Assembly: GCF_001540865.1 (NCBI RefSeq)
Contig: NC_033633.1
Span: forward strand, 1,385,130-1,449,129
Reading direction: 5' to 3'
DNA: 64,000 nt
Source of the DNA: Ananas comosus
Lineage: Eukaryota; Streptophyta; Magnoliopsida; Poales; Bromeliaceae
This document shows, in pieces, positions 22,161 through 34,160 of this stretch. The translations under genes were made by a program, and so were the position numbers. Position 1 is the stretch's first letter. The number at the start of each line of letters is the position of its first letter. The notes under the pieces were generated by a model. That model worked only from the letters and a program-made list of their open reading frames with translations, searched no databases and had not been told where the DNA came from.

Positions 22161-25100
22161 TTAGCCCGTTACTTCGAGCATCCTTGGGTTCTTGCTTGTG
22201 ATATCCGCTGGGCCGTGCCCGGCTGATAGAGAAGGCAGGACCTGCTGCTGCTCGTAAGCCGCATCATGGACTCCCAAAGCAGCCCGTCCGGACGGGTCGA
22301 GGTTGTTCAGCCACTGCGAATCCCATTCGACAGCTTTTGCGGTGCTACAAGCCACACTTGGACCTCCTGGAACGGAGAGCCTCGCCGAGTTCTGCAGCAG
22401 TTGTCATCAAGTAAATAAGATGAATCAGTTCAGTCGCTCGCACATGCAAATAGCAGTTATTTACATACATACACCCCGTTTAAAATTGTAATTTTTTATG
22501 TATACATGCCACTTGAAAGTTGAAACTACAATTTCATGCCCAAAAAAGAGGGAAACGAAAACCCCCTTGGGGAATAGTCCAATTCAGGGGTAGAGGATGG
22601 ACGATAGGAATAAACAATGTTCTTCAAGAGGGATATATTTGTTAGTTCAAGGGTATGGAAGTTCCTTGAAGGGTATATGTGAGAATTCAACATATAGTAG
22701 AGACCTTGTACATAGATATTTTTGCAGGGGTACATATGGAAATATCTCAAAAAGAATTTAAATAACAAGCAACAGTTGATCTGAAAATTACCTGAGGGAA
22801 GAACCTCTCAAAGATCATTCTGTAGTTATAGGCCTCTTTTGTGGTCGGCGTGTTGTGCGGGTAAATTTTCTTTGCGTTCAGCATCATTTTGTCCGTCACC
22901 TGAATAAAAGTAGCATAAAACAGTAATATTAACAGATAAAGTATATAGAAGTTTTAGGATTATTTACTTTGAGGAAATGATTGAGTAAACTTTAGAAGAT
23001 CGAATAATCGTACATGCTCTGCAGCATGGGCCTTGAGTCCATCAATCCAACTATAGCCGACACCATCACTGAACTGCTCTTTTTGCCTGTAGAGAATGTG
23101 CTGCAAATAAAAACGAATATTCCCCAAGTTACTAAAGTTCACACAGGTCACAAATGCTTGAAAAGGCCAAAAAGAAGTATGAGAAAATTAATTTATTAAA
23201 CCTTCGGAAGGTAAGGATTTTCCTCATCATTGAAAGCCTTTCGCAATACCCACTTCTCGATCCTCCCAAGATCACGCTGTATCTGTTTAAGTAACAATTA
23301 AGTGAAAGATCAAAGAGTGACATGTGGCATATCAAAAAGTATACTATCGACCTTTTACAACTGGGAAATATCTATAGCAAAGGCGAGTTAGAATTTCGTC
23401 CCCCACCATTTTCGCTTCAGGGTCGATGCTCATCGCAACATTTATAAACTCCTTATCCAAAAATGGAACACGAGCTTCTAGCCCCCACGCAGAGGTTGCT
23501 TTGTTAGCTCTTAAGCAGTCATATTGATGAAGAGCTTTAATCTGCAAAACAGGTAAAAAAAAAAAAAAGAAGCTATATTAGACATCACTGTAACTTTCGA
23601 ATGTCGGACATCAGTTCAATTATAAAACAGTAACAAGAGAAGCACATAAAATAAGCAGCAGTTCCAGTAATAAGAGCATAAGTTGCATGAAATTTTCAAG
23701 TAAACAGACCTTGTGACATGTCTCTCTGTGGAACTCTTCCTTATTTGGTGCTTTGTGGAAATACAAGTACCCGCCAAAGATCTCGTCCGAGCCTTCGCCA
23801 GAGATAACCATCTTAACTCCGAGTGCCTTTATCTTACGCGATATGAGGAACATTGGTGTGCTCGCCCTGATCGTGGTCACGTCGTACGTTTCGATATGGT
23901 AGATGACATCCTCAATGGCATCAATACCATCCTTGCAATCAAAACAAGAAAAGAATTAGTGAAGAATTACTCTCAAAATATTACACTAAAATTGAATTAG
24001 GATCATAATTTGGCACCTGAACTGTGAAGTGGAATTCATGGTGAACAGTGCCCAAATAATCAGCAACCTCCTTTGCAGCCTTCAAATCAGGTGAACCCTA
24101 CATAGAAAAAAAAATTTTAAAAAAAAAGGAAAAGAAAAAAAAGGAGAAAACAGGCAGTTCAATACAAATATTGCTTTATTACATGTTAAAAAAAAAAAGA
24201 GTATTAAAGATATAAAAGAATGTGAACCTCTAATCCAACACAAAAGGAATGGAGCTTGTTCCCCCATTGTTTTGCAGCCTTGGTCCCTGCCAAGTGGCGA
24301 GCCGTTACAGCAGCAACCAACGATGAATCAAGGCCACCCGATAACAGAACACCAAACGGAACATCAGTCATCAATCTCTTAATCACAGCCTGAGAACACG
24401 AAATATGTTAAATTTATCTCTTTAATTATTTTAAACTCCAAATTTCACAGAATTTTATTATGAAAACTTACTTTCTCGAATGCCTTCCTTAAAGCAAGAG
24501 GATCATAAGGAACAGATGGAATAGACTCCGAGTACCACGGAGGATTGTACCATCTCTTGAAGCCACCTTCTTTGCTAGAGTACAAGTGCCCAGGAGGGAA
24601 AAGCTCAAAGTGCTCACAATCGTCATTGAGCCCTTTCATTTCAGATGATATCCAAACAGAGCCTGGTACCAGTAGTCTAATTACTTTAAAGATCGATACA
24701 AAAAAAAAAAGGAAAACAGGAAATATATACATGAAGTTGAGAGCTGATTGATTAAGTTTCAACAAAGTACCATCGAGTCCCCAGCCGATGTAGAGAGGTG
24801 TAACTCCGATTGCATCTCGAGCAGCAATGAAGCTATTGTCACGAGTGTCGAGCAGCACAAACGAGAATACCCCATCCAACATGTCAATAAAGTCTTCTCC
24901 ATGTTCTTCATACTAAGAAACAGAAGACCATGTAGATCTTTAGGTGAGATGCTATAATCTTCCAACTTCGAAATTAAGTGAAGAGATACTCTAACTATTG
25001 AATACAAAATAATAAATAATAATAAATTTTTTTAAGAAAATATCATTTAGTGCTTTTTGAATTATTAGTTTGTGCACAATTTCAGTACCAACATATAGTG

Positions 25101-27409
25101 AGGATTATTATGAGAATAAAGTGACAGGCCTTCTCACCAAATGAGCAATAACATCGCAATCACTTCCGGTCCTGAATTTGTGATTGGATAATTGCTTCCT
25201 CAGCTCTTCATGGTTGTAGATCTCACCATTTACCTGTTTCAAGCACAATCAATTGTCCATCATCCATGGTGACTCATAAGTAGCTCCAACATACACATAG
25301 ACCTAGTCTAATGTCTCAAGAAATTAGTAACAGCATAAAAATAGGAGCTTACAGTTTAAATCTCTGCATAACATATCTCTTTAAGAGAATAAATAATTGA
25401 ATATATATATATATATCTATATATATATATATATANAATCTCTGCATAACATATCTCTTTAAGAGAATAAATAATTGAATATATATATATATATATATGA
25501 AGGGCAAAAAACTAAAGAGAATGGAGTTCTTTTTCTTTTTTTTTTTGCCTTTCTTTCTTTCTTTTATATTTCGGCCCAAAGAAGAGCTCAAAATGTCAAA
25601 CAACCTTTCTATCTCTGCAACCTAAATTGATAAGAGAATGGTTTTTCAATATATAAACTTAACACTAGCCGTCACGACAGGCCTTAAGACAGTTTAATAG
25701 ATCCAAGATATGGATTCTCGATTTAGCCAAAGAGCTTCTTTTTTCTTTTCTTTTTTTTTCTTCTTTTCTTTTTCTGGTCCCGGGATTAATCACTTAAGCT
25801 CCTGGTCAAAAGAAATTGTTAGTATATATATATATATATATATAATATACTCTTAATACAGAATGAATCAAAGCCAATTATGCGTTCTATGCTACTTAAT
25901 AAGGACTAAATTGAATATGAATTCACTAAAACCATTTTCAACAACTGACGAGCTCCATTGGGGAGGGGCCGTTTGTCATTTGTTTTATTGCGAGAACTGT
26001 GTCCCACCCACCATTATCAAACAGCCTGTTCTAGTTTCCTTTTTCAGTGAGGATTCTTTCACTACTGAGTCCAATTGTTTCGCTATTTTTGCATCCATCA
26101 GATTGTGACTTCTCTCTGTTTACTCTACGAAACGACAAAATTAGAGAGACCAAATGATAAGGATCGTCGACGTAGTAGCAATACCGTGACAATTATTGTT
26201 TTGTCCTCGTTATAGAGAGGTTGGTCTCCAGATGCAGGGTCGATGATTGCTAGCCTTTGGTGTGCTAAAAAGCAATCCCCGAATTGGTATATGCCACTCC
26301 AATCCGGACCGCGGTGCTTTAACCTGCCATTAAAAGCATAGTAAATCCTGCTTATATTTTATACCTTCATCATTGTAATTCCTCATTACTACAAATGATC
26401 TGATACAAAGAACAAGGCATGCAAATAGTTTTTGAGTTAGAATGGATAATTCAGATTGGTTTACATATTTTTCTTCTTCTTTTTTTTGGTAATTAATTGG
26501 TTTCAGACATATAAGTACAGAGTGAAGTGATTGTGCATATGAAACTTACTAAAGCCTATTTTGATAATATGGTGGCTAAAAGCACAATATTTGTACTACG
26601 AAAGATCCCAAAATATAAAATTTCTTATAATCTTTCCTTCTTCGATGCTATAAAATTATGATTACAACTGTCATTAGAGAAGCATGCACCGACGTAACAT
26701 TAAAATAGTATTTTTAGCTACCACATTACTAAATTAGGACTAAAAATTTATTTTTTTATTAGAAATGAACAAGACTAGAAATATGAACTAACTAGGCTTC
26801 GAAGTTCTTAGATACCAACCATCGTACTCTTAGTCAACTATACTAGATACGGTCCGTTAGGCCTAAAAAATTACAAAAAAAAATATATATTGAGACCCCT
26901 CAACTTTTTCGTGATTTTGAAATAGATTTGTCAACTATTTTCCTTTAATTAGCACACCGCAATTGATGATTGCTCTAAATTATTTTCCTTTAATAATTAA
27001 CGAAGTTGCAGTTCCATCAACTAAAAAAGTTTAATTTAGTAGAATCATCATCAAATTTTACAAATCAAAATTATCAATTTTTTTTTAAAAAAAATTGTTA
27101 ATTAAATCTACATGTCAATTGAGAGGGTCCGAATTCATTTTTACCTGGAAAATTACCCAAAAAAGTATATAAATAAAAAAAAACAAAAACAAACAAACAA
27201 GAGATTAAATAGCAGATTAATAATTCATTCAGCCTTAGAACACGAAATTCCGATATTATAAACTCCAAAATTTAACTAAAAACACCAAAACTTAGATGAA
27301 ATTGAGCAAATTAGTCGAGAGATCATTGCCTGCGAGAGAGCTCGAGAACTCGAACCCTCTTCGCCTGCGAATCGTCGGAGCACCCTAACACCGCCAATAT
27401 CCCACACAT
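22161..27409 (-). CDS. ASN: Asparagine synthetase, glutamine-hydrolysing (13 exons)
   Basis: This cytosolic enzyme makes asparagine from aspartate, glutamine and ATP, for nitrogen transport and storage. Exons: 27409-27330, 26323-26185, 25233-25138, 24912-24771, 24662-24472, 24389-24228, 24097-24017, 23931-23710, 23541-23407, 23282-23202, 23100-23014, 22899-22792, 22391-22161. They sum to 1755 nt, giving 584 residues with all phases consistent, the usual length for plant ASN. The protein starts [10 protein letters not shown], so Cys2 is the glutaminase nucleophile. [23 protein letters not shown] and GSDCD mark the class II amidotransferase domain. The ATP-binding loop SGGLDSS is at 233-239, and [20 protein letters not shown] follows in the synthetase domain. 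Intron 1 starts with GC instead of GT (CAG|GCAATG); the others are GT-AG. Intron 2 contains an N seam with a duplicated segment. Confidence 0.95.
25359..25498. repeat. Duplicated segment around a single N (assembly seam) in ASN intron 2
   Basis: About 48-60 bases starting AATCTCTGCATAACATATCT and ending in (TA)n occur just before and just after the N at 25436. This is the pattern of two contig ends that overlap but were not merged. It does not touch an exon. Confidence 0.75.
26752..26862 (-). mobile_element. Decayed SINE relic in ASN intron 1
   Basis: Read in reverse, GGTACCA-like, GTTCTAAG-type and AGTTAGTTCATAT blocks follow the order of the window's SINE family, ending in TTCATTTCTAATAAAAAAAT. 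It lies within intron 1 and is old. Confidence 0.45.
26884..27135. mobile_element. Possible MITE in ASN intron 1
   Basis: The ends contain GAGACCCCTCAACTTTTTCG and the inverse AATTGAGAGGGTCCGAATTC. They resemble the ends of the element in the desaturase intron (2968-3275). The interior is AT-rich and non-coding. The termini are imperfect. Confidence 0.35.
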
Positions 27410-27550
27410 GATGATGATGATGATTTGATCGACTACTTCAAAACCCCGATAATGGAGCAAACCCTAAAAATTTGTGTAGACGAAGAAGAGGAGGAAGAGT
27501 GAGGAGCGAAATGGTTTCGTGCTCTTGTGGCCGCTCCGCTCGATGCGCGA

Positions 27551-27559
27551 ATATTTATA
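27551..27559 (-). promoter_or_regulatory. TATA box of the asparagine synthetase gene
   Basis: The minus strand reads CTATAAATAT here, about 145 bases before the ATG at 27409. That gives a plausible leader of about 110 bases. Confidence 0.65.
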
Positions 27560-27709
27560 GGCGCGGAAACCCGACTCCGGCGTACCCGAATTTACCATTC
27601 TGCCCCTGGAGCGTTTTGGTATTGACGAGATTGCCCCCCCCCCCTCGCGTCGCCTTCGCGCTCATCGCGCGGCCTCGCACCATCGCGTCGGAGGTGGGGC
27701 CCACCGGGA

Positions 27710-27780
27710 CACGTGTCACCAGGGCCCACGTCACGCAGATTAAGACTCGGGCGACGTGGGATCCGATAGGAGCCACGTCA
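27710..27780 (-). promoter_or_regulatory. Cluster of ACGT-core (bZIP-type) motifs upstream of ASN
   Basis: Four ACGT cores lie within 71 bases: CACGTG (27710-27715, a G-box), CACGTC (27727-27732), GACGTGG (27753-27759) and CCACGTCA (27773-27780). They are about 300-370 bases upstream of the start codon. In other plants ASN genes are controlled by bZIP factors responding to sugar and light; that role here is inferred. Confidence 0.5.
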
Positions 27781-28009
27781 CCGCGATTTGAATCGTGCGG
27801 GGCCCACACACCCTAGTCTATGGTACTATTTCGACCGTCCATTTTCGAACGAACGGCAGAGAAGGGCGGGAGATTTGGATGTGGGCCCCGCTTCGCGTAC
27901 AAAGTGGGGCCGGATCAGTGTCCACGTACACGCGGTCTATTCGTCTTTCATCGAATTCCGTATTCTCGTGAGCCTCTTTCATTCAAAAGGAAAATAATTT
28001 TAACATAAT

Positions 28010-28570
28010 AAAATTTTAATAGGAAAAACATATTGAATTTAATTAAATTCACTCAATAAAAATTAATGAAATTTGATAAATCCAATTATTTATATTAAAT
28101 TAAAATTAGTTGTTTTGATAATATTATTTTATTGAAAATGATACTATTAACTTCTCTTTTACACACATCACATTCATTAATGTTTTATCAGCTTTGTTAG
28201 ATGATTTACATAATAATTATATAGAACTTGATAATTTTTCTGTACAAATAACAATCAAATTTCAGTATTTTTATTATTTATTAGCATTGAATTTTTAATT
28301 AGCATAAACCACAATTAATATCACAATCATTACGCAGTATCCGATCAGTTGACTTAATTTTTGTGGAAGTGTTAATTGAATAAAGTAGAGTTAAGGCTAT
28401 TAAGATTAATTCTAAACCAATTCCTATGAGAGCTAATTTTAAACCTCGCCTGTTTTAAGAGGTACTGAGTTTGATTTCCTACATAAAATATGGACTAACG
28501 CAACCATTTCAATGCTTAAACATTGAAAATTTTAAGAAATAAATAGTAAATAAAACAAAGGCTTTTTTTT
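28010..28570. other. AT-rich intergenic DNA
   Basis: No gene or bounded element is supported. Confidence 0.45.
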
Positions 28571-28591
28571 TGAGAGAGAGAGAGAGAGAGC

Positions 28592-29172
28592 AAACCAAAG
28601 GCATTGTTAATTACAATTTATACAATGAGATAAAAGTACCAACTATTTAGGATAGCCATATTTTATGTAGGAAATCCAAACAGGATTACTTAATCAAACT
28701 AGTTGGTGTCATTAATTTGCTCTCTTGTAAAACAACATGGGCTTAATCCCTGGCACCGTGCATTACTAATTATTAATCTTATCTTAAAGGAAAAAGNCAA
28801 ACCAAAGGCATTGTTAATTACAATTTATACAATGAGATAAAAGTACCAACTATTTAGGATAGCCATATATTATACAATAATTACAAATAGACAGTGACTT
28901 TCCTATGTATTATCTTGAACAGTTCTATATATATATATATGCATATTCAAGAGGAGAGTATACTCTTAAAAAGATTTACACCGTACAATTAATATCTAAG
29001 AAAAACAGTAGAAATATTTATTGTTCACTATTTTGATCAACTTATATACATACCAAACAGGACTACTTAATCAAACATGTTGGTGTCATTAATTTGCTCT
29101 CTTGTAAAACAACATGGGCTTAATCCCTGGCACCGTGCATTACTAATTATTAATCTTATCTTAAAGGAAAAA
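28592..29172. repeat. Two duplicated blocks around the single N at 28797
   Basis: Block X (starting CAAACCAAAGGCATTGTTAA) is at about 28592-28664 and again at 28798-28868. Block Y (TTAATTTGCTCTCTTGTAAA and on to AAGGAAAAAG) is at about 28690-28796 and again at 29060-29172. In the left copy X and Y are nearly adjacent; in the right copy about 180 extra bases separate them. This looks like two haplotypes or contig ends placed side by side. Confidence 0.75.
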
Positions 29173-29330
29173 GTGGTTTACTAAGATGGTACGTAGTAAA
29201 ATGTACTATATTATTCGGGGAAAAAAAGAAATTATATTAGACACATCTGAGCGAAATACGCTTTTTTGTACCTAAGCACACAGGTGCTCCTCAAGATAGA
29301 ACGAGAGAGAAAGAGTGACAAACGAAAGTT

Positions 29331-29467
29331 GTCCAAGTTCAATGAACTTTTCTTAACACATGTAAGTGTGTGAGAGAGATTTGTACTATGTCTAAGTTCA
29401 TTGAACCATACATGAATTCTCGGACATATATGCATGAGATAAAAAAAATCGTCCAAGTTCATTGAAC
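29331..29467. repeat. Palindromic 17-base motif at 60-bp spacing
   Basis: GTCCAAGTTCAATGAAC (29331), GTCTAAGTTCATTGAAC (29390) and GTCCAAGTTCATTGAAC (29451) each contain the palindrome GTTCAWTGAAC. They are about 60 bases apart, and the intervals are mostly unlike one another. The function is unknown. Confidence 0.6.
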
Positions 29468-29759
29468 AGTACTAGGATCTCCTCATATAGTAACTTCCCA
29501 AGTTAGCTAGTAAGAACGATGCGCGCTGACACGGAGACAAACATGGGTGGAGTTCGATCGAGAACTCGTCTAGGTTCATTAAGCTTCCCTTTAGGCTTGC
29601 AGATCAAAGTGGGATCAATTTACTTACGATACTTAGTTGACATTCATAAAGAGTATCTAATGAATTTTGAGTTCAATAGATCCTATTCAACAAAAAGACG
29701 GATAATCCTTGCTCATTATCAGACAATCACTTATTCACAAACTGGCCTGAGTTGATTTA

Positions 29760-31920
29760 TGGGGCGATGTTACAATCAAAGCTGATTTTGATGTTAATAG
29801 ATATATTAATTGAACTAGATCACTATTTGGTTATTGAATTTGACCAAGCTTTGTTTTTTTTTTTTAGGGAAATCACCCGAGAGCAAAAGTTTATTTAAAC
29901 AAGATGAGAAATTTGATCAGATATAATGAATTTGATTTATGAGAAAAAAAAAAAAAGGCTTTGTTAATATCACTTCTGTAATTTATGTTTCACTCGAAAT
30001 CATATGTCTAGATTAAAGTGCATTGAATGGCCCTTTAAAACCTAGCTAGCTCGACTTATGAACATGTTGTAAGGTAAAGTATTGTTCAACGAATTGCTGT
30101 TTTAAGTAATGATATATAGAAGAAGCATTATATTACGGTTTCCTCAGCTACTTGTCTACTACTTCGCATTAGAATCAATAGCACCGAGCGAATATAAAAC
30201 TTTTACTTTTTTGATTTAGAGGATCATTTCAGCTTCAAGCTATAGATATATGTGATACGAAATTATGGATTAAACTCAAATCAATTAGCCTCATGATTAG
30301 TAGATTATTAAGTTGCAATAAATTGTTTTATGATTCCTTCCTATTTGAATCTTCAAAGCAGCATGGAAAATTCAGCCTTTTGCCCCGAGCGCGCATGTTA
30401 TTATGTTAATAATATTATATATCTTTCTCCTTGCAAACTTATTATGTCCGCTTAAACTTAATTAAATTTGTAAATTATTCGGATTCAAACTTGTTTAATG
30501 AGGGATATATTATATATAATTTAAGTATCCTTTTCTTCCAAAAGAAATGCTATATCCGTCAGATATATTGGTGGTGTAATCATAGAAATATTTAATTAAA
30601 TATCTAATCCACTAGACAAGAAGATATTGTTATTACTTAAAATAATGTTTTGGATCATTAGGAAAAAGGGGATGCATCAATACATAAGGAAGAGACAAAA
30701 TTAAACGAAAGAAAAAAATAAAAGATTAAACTTATAATTATGGAGCTTTCAAACTTGTCGACATCTATTATGCGTGAATCAAAATGATATGAGGAAATAA
30801 TAGCTTGATTAATGAGTCTCGGTTTCAAGTTATCGCGTAATTTGGAGACCTAATAGGATGTAATTTTATATTCAAATCATTTTCATGCCACACAGGTGCA
30901 TGATGTAAATCTTGGTCATTATGGTCATATGAAGCAACGCCCCTTTAGATCATCAAAAGATGGAAACATTCGAACCATCACAATAAAAAAAATTAGAATT
31001 TCACTCAAACTAATTTGCCAAATTAAAGTAATATATTAACAAATTAAACAAGTAATTGGTTCCTAAAGTTTCCGCAGCCATTAGTTATTCTACTTTGTAT
31101 TTAATGGATATTAATAATCAAGTATTAGATAAGATTATGACTTTTTCTCAAGTGCTTTGTTTTTTGAAATTAGATATTTCTAATTTTTCAAAAATCAAAG
31201 GTCTCCAAAATTGGTATTTAGTTCTTGCATGAAGGTATGTAAAACCATTTATATAATTATATCTATCTAATCCAGAGTATAAAAAATATTAAATTGGATT
31301 CAAAACCCATTAGGCTACTCATTAGTTTTATGGTTTAATTACAATCATGTCAAATATGTTTGGAATAATTTAGATTTTAATATTGTCATCTTGTGATTTA
31401 AGTTGTTATCATGTAATTGTTTAATTTACTAGAAGCATCATGCATAAATGTGCCCGTAATTAATTTAATAACACATGTTGCTGGTGTGGAACCGGATCTA
31501 TCATATCTTTTGCTTTAATTAATTAGTAGTTAATCAAATGCTTGATTAAGATAATACTAATTAATATTTGTTGTATATAGGCATGGCCATATGGCTTTAT
31601 TCTATGGGGAAGAGCCAAGCTTAGCTTTGAGGACTCTGTGTGTGTCCACATCCTATAGCTAGAAGTGGACAATTTTTTATATTTGAATTTATTATTTTAT
31701 GTCTCAAATTCATACATGATATATATTTAACTTGAAAAAGATACTAGATATTCCATGATTTATTCAAAGTAATTATTCAAGCAACATGAAAAAGTTAGTA
31801 TAGAATTGTAAATCAAAATGTACAAAATTTGTCTTAAAAAAAAAAAAAAATTTGTTTATTGGCATTTATCTTGAGAAACAAAAATAAAGCAGGTTCAAGC
31901 TCGAGATAAACCATTAAGAA
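29760..31920. other. Non-coding intergenic region
   Basis: No frame longer than chance, no splice-consistent homology and no clear repeat were seen. Confidence 0.45.
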
Positions 31921-31924
31921 TCTA

Positions 31925-32472
31925 GGGGTAATTGCTTATATATCTCTAAAAAGTTTTCGACTTTTTAATTTATCCCTTGTAGAAGGTTAATATTAAAAAT
32001 ATCTTTTTTACGTTCCAACATATTTCAAATATACCTATAGAGTTAAATTTTGTTAATGAACAGCTAGCAATAACCGTTATCTCTATAAAATTACTATTTT
32101 ACCCTTTCAAATATATCCTTTTATCATCACCGACTTTTCTTATCTGCCCTTAAGTTAGGGGCACGAAAAGTATTTTAATTTCGGTCTTTTCAAATATATC
32201 CTTCTACCATCACCAATATGTCTTATTTGTTCTTAAGTTAAGGAACAAAGAGTATTTTATTTTGTTTAAACTCTGGTAGATATTTAACTTATATTTAACA
32301 TAAGTTAACTTAACGGATAGTAACTGCACGAGCATTTTAGAATAACAAAACATATAAGCGGTATTTTATTTTTTTTTTGAGAAAAATATAAGCGGTATAT
32401 TAGAAAGAAAAAAAAAAGCAAGTATAAATTAGATATTTTTGAAGTTTTGAAAGGTATATAGGTAATTATCCC
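31925..32472. mobile_element. MITE, family shared with 46651-47149
   Basis: The ends are inverted: GGGGTAATTGCTTATATATC at the left and the reverse of GGTATATAGGTAATTATCCC at the right. The body contains twice a block of the form TTCAAATATATCCTT followed by ATCACC. The copy at 46651-47149 matches it in opposite orientation over its whole length. No protein is encoded. Confidence 0.7.
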
Positions 32473-33439
32473 AAGAATTTAATATGAGAATTTAATCCAT
32501 TAGCATTGAAGATGATGATCAAATTCACGACTTTTCTGATACAATGTTATTTATACAGTTGATTTGATAGAAAACTAACGATCCATCTAAAAACTTATTT
32601 AACAATAAAAAAAAAAACTTAGTTCATCAATTTGTAACATTTTGAAAATACTATCAATCACTGTTTCTCAGGACAAAAGTTAGACACTGACAAGCTCTTG
32701 TTATCTTAAATAAGAAAAAAAAAAAAAAACATAATGTTCTAATAATATTACAAATCAATGTCATTTCACAGCGTTCACTTATCCAGAAATGTACGTACGT
32801 TCGAAACATAGCATTATGGTTGCAGAGAAAAGCTTGGACATGCACGTGGAAAAGGCTAAATGCATAATAATATATCTACTAGTGTAGAGACCCGCGCGAT
32901 GCAGCGAGTAGATAATAAAAATAAATTTTAATATTTTAATAAAATTTATATTTACAGCTTATAGGAAGCTATATCATGTTAAGCACAGTCAATTTGCATG
33001 ACTAAATTTAATTGTTAAAAAAATAAAATAATAGCTAGAAGCATATGAAATACATAAATAATAACTTAACGTATCTGGCTTAAGAAAATTTTGGTTGGCG
33101 TCTCAGGCTCCCATCTCCGCATCATACTTTTTAATCTACGAAAGAAATTTTGCACACAATAGTGTCTACTCAAAAAAATGATCATAATATGAAAATAAAA
33201 TAAAAACATCAATCTTAAAAAAATTAATATTTTTTTGGAGCACTTTTCTTACTCATCCAAATCTCATACATCTTCTTAATCTTCAGCCGGTAGTTGTTCC
33301 GCGCGCCGAGTCATTTCTGGATTTCTATTGTAACCTATGAACAAACACCTCAGCTGCATCACCAAACTGCGATATCTAAACCGATACAGTCTTACCATCA
33401 CATCAACCACAGAAATTCTTATTCTTAAACAATTTGATT

Positions 33440-33650
33440 TACCAAGAAGTTCCTACGATTCTTGAGAAGCGAGCTCCCACGCAACGTCGCCGCGAAGAGG
33501 AGGCTAGGACGGCACTCCCCTCGGCCTAGTTGCTGGCGCGTGCGAGCCGTGCGAGGAGGCAGCCGAGGCGGCGGCGGTTCACGGCGAGCGACAGCTCCGG
33601 TGCAGACCAGCCCAGCGAGCAATGGGCTGCGGCTGGACTTTACAAGACGA
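33440..33650. other. GC-rich island inside the Helitron-like element
   Basis: This is a sharply GC-rich stretch in AT-rich surroundings with overlapping open frames on both strands, none of which I recognise. Such islands within Helitrons are often fragments of captured genes. The source could not be named. Confidence 0.45.
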
Positions 33651-33816
33651 TATTTTTTGAAGGAGACAACGTTCTTCGCATGTTCTTCTTCTTTATCATC
33701 CTCATAATCTTTGTTAACACAATGAGATAGAGAGAAGGAGATGAGTGTGGGGTGAGAGATTAGATGATAATGTTTATTTTTGCATGAAAAATAACATGTC
33801 ATGCAAGAAAGAGGGG

Positions 33817-34160
33817 GTGAGGGGATTAATGGTGGAGGGGAGTAGATTGGTGTTACAAAGCTCACTAATCGATGAAATATAATGCATGTAATTAAATGTG
33901 GAGAGGTGAAGGGTTGAGCATTTAGAAGTGGAGATTAATGGTGGAAGGGAGTGGATTGGAATTACAAAGCTCACTAATTGATAGAATATGATGCATGCAA
34001 TTAAATATGGAGAGATAAAGGGTTTAGCATAGGATTTAGAAGTGAGGATTAATAGAGGAGGGGAGTGGATTGGAGTTACAAATCTCACTAATTGGTGAAA
34101 TATAATGCATGTAATTAAATATGGAGAGGTGAAGGGTTACGCATTTAGAAGTGGAAAAGA
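33817..34160. repeat. Three tandem copies of a ~115-bp unit
   Basis: Each unit has GATTAATGGTGGAGGGGAGT (variant), TACAAAGCTCACTAAT, AATGCATGTAATTAAAT and GAGGTGAAGGGTT blocks. Units start near 33825, 33930 and 34045. The array is inside the Helitron-like element. Confidence 0.85.

Noticed and set aside
27472..27816. 114-residue frame upstream of asparagine synthetase
   Set aside because: It overlaps the TATA box and leader of ASN on the other strand. No homology was recognised, and GC-rich promoter DNA gives long chance frames.
33425..33865. 146-residue minus-strand frame
   Set aside because: It has low-complexity composition across the GC-rich island and tandem repeats and no recognised domain. 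It is reported only as a possible captured fragment.
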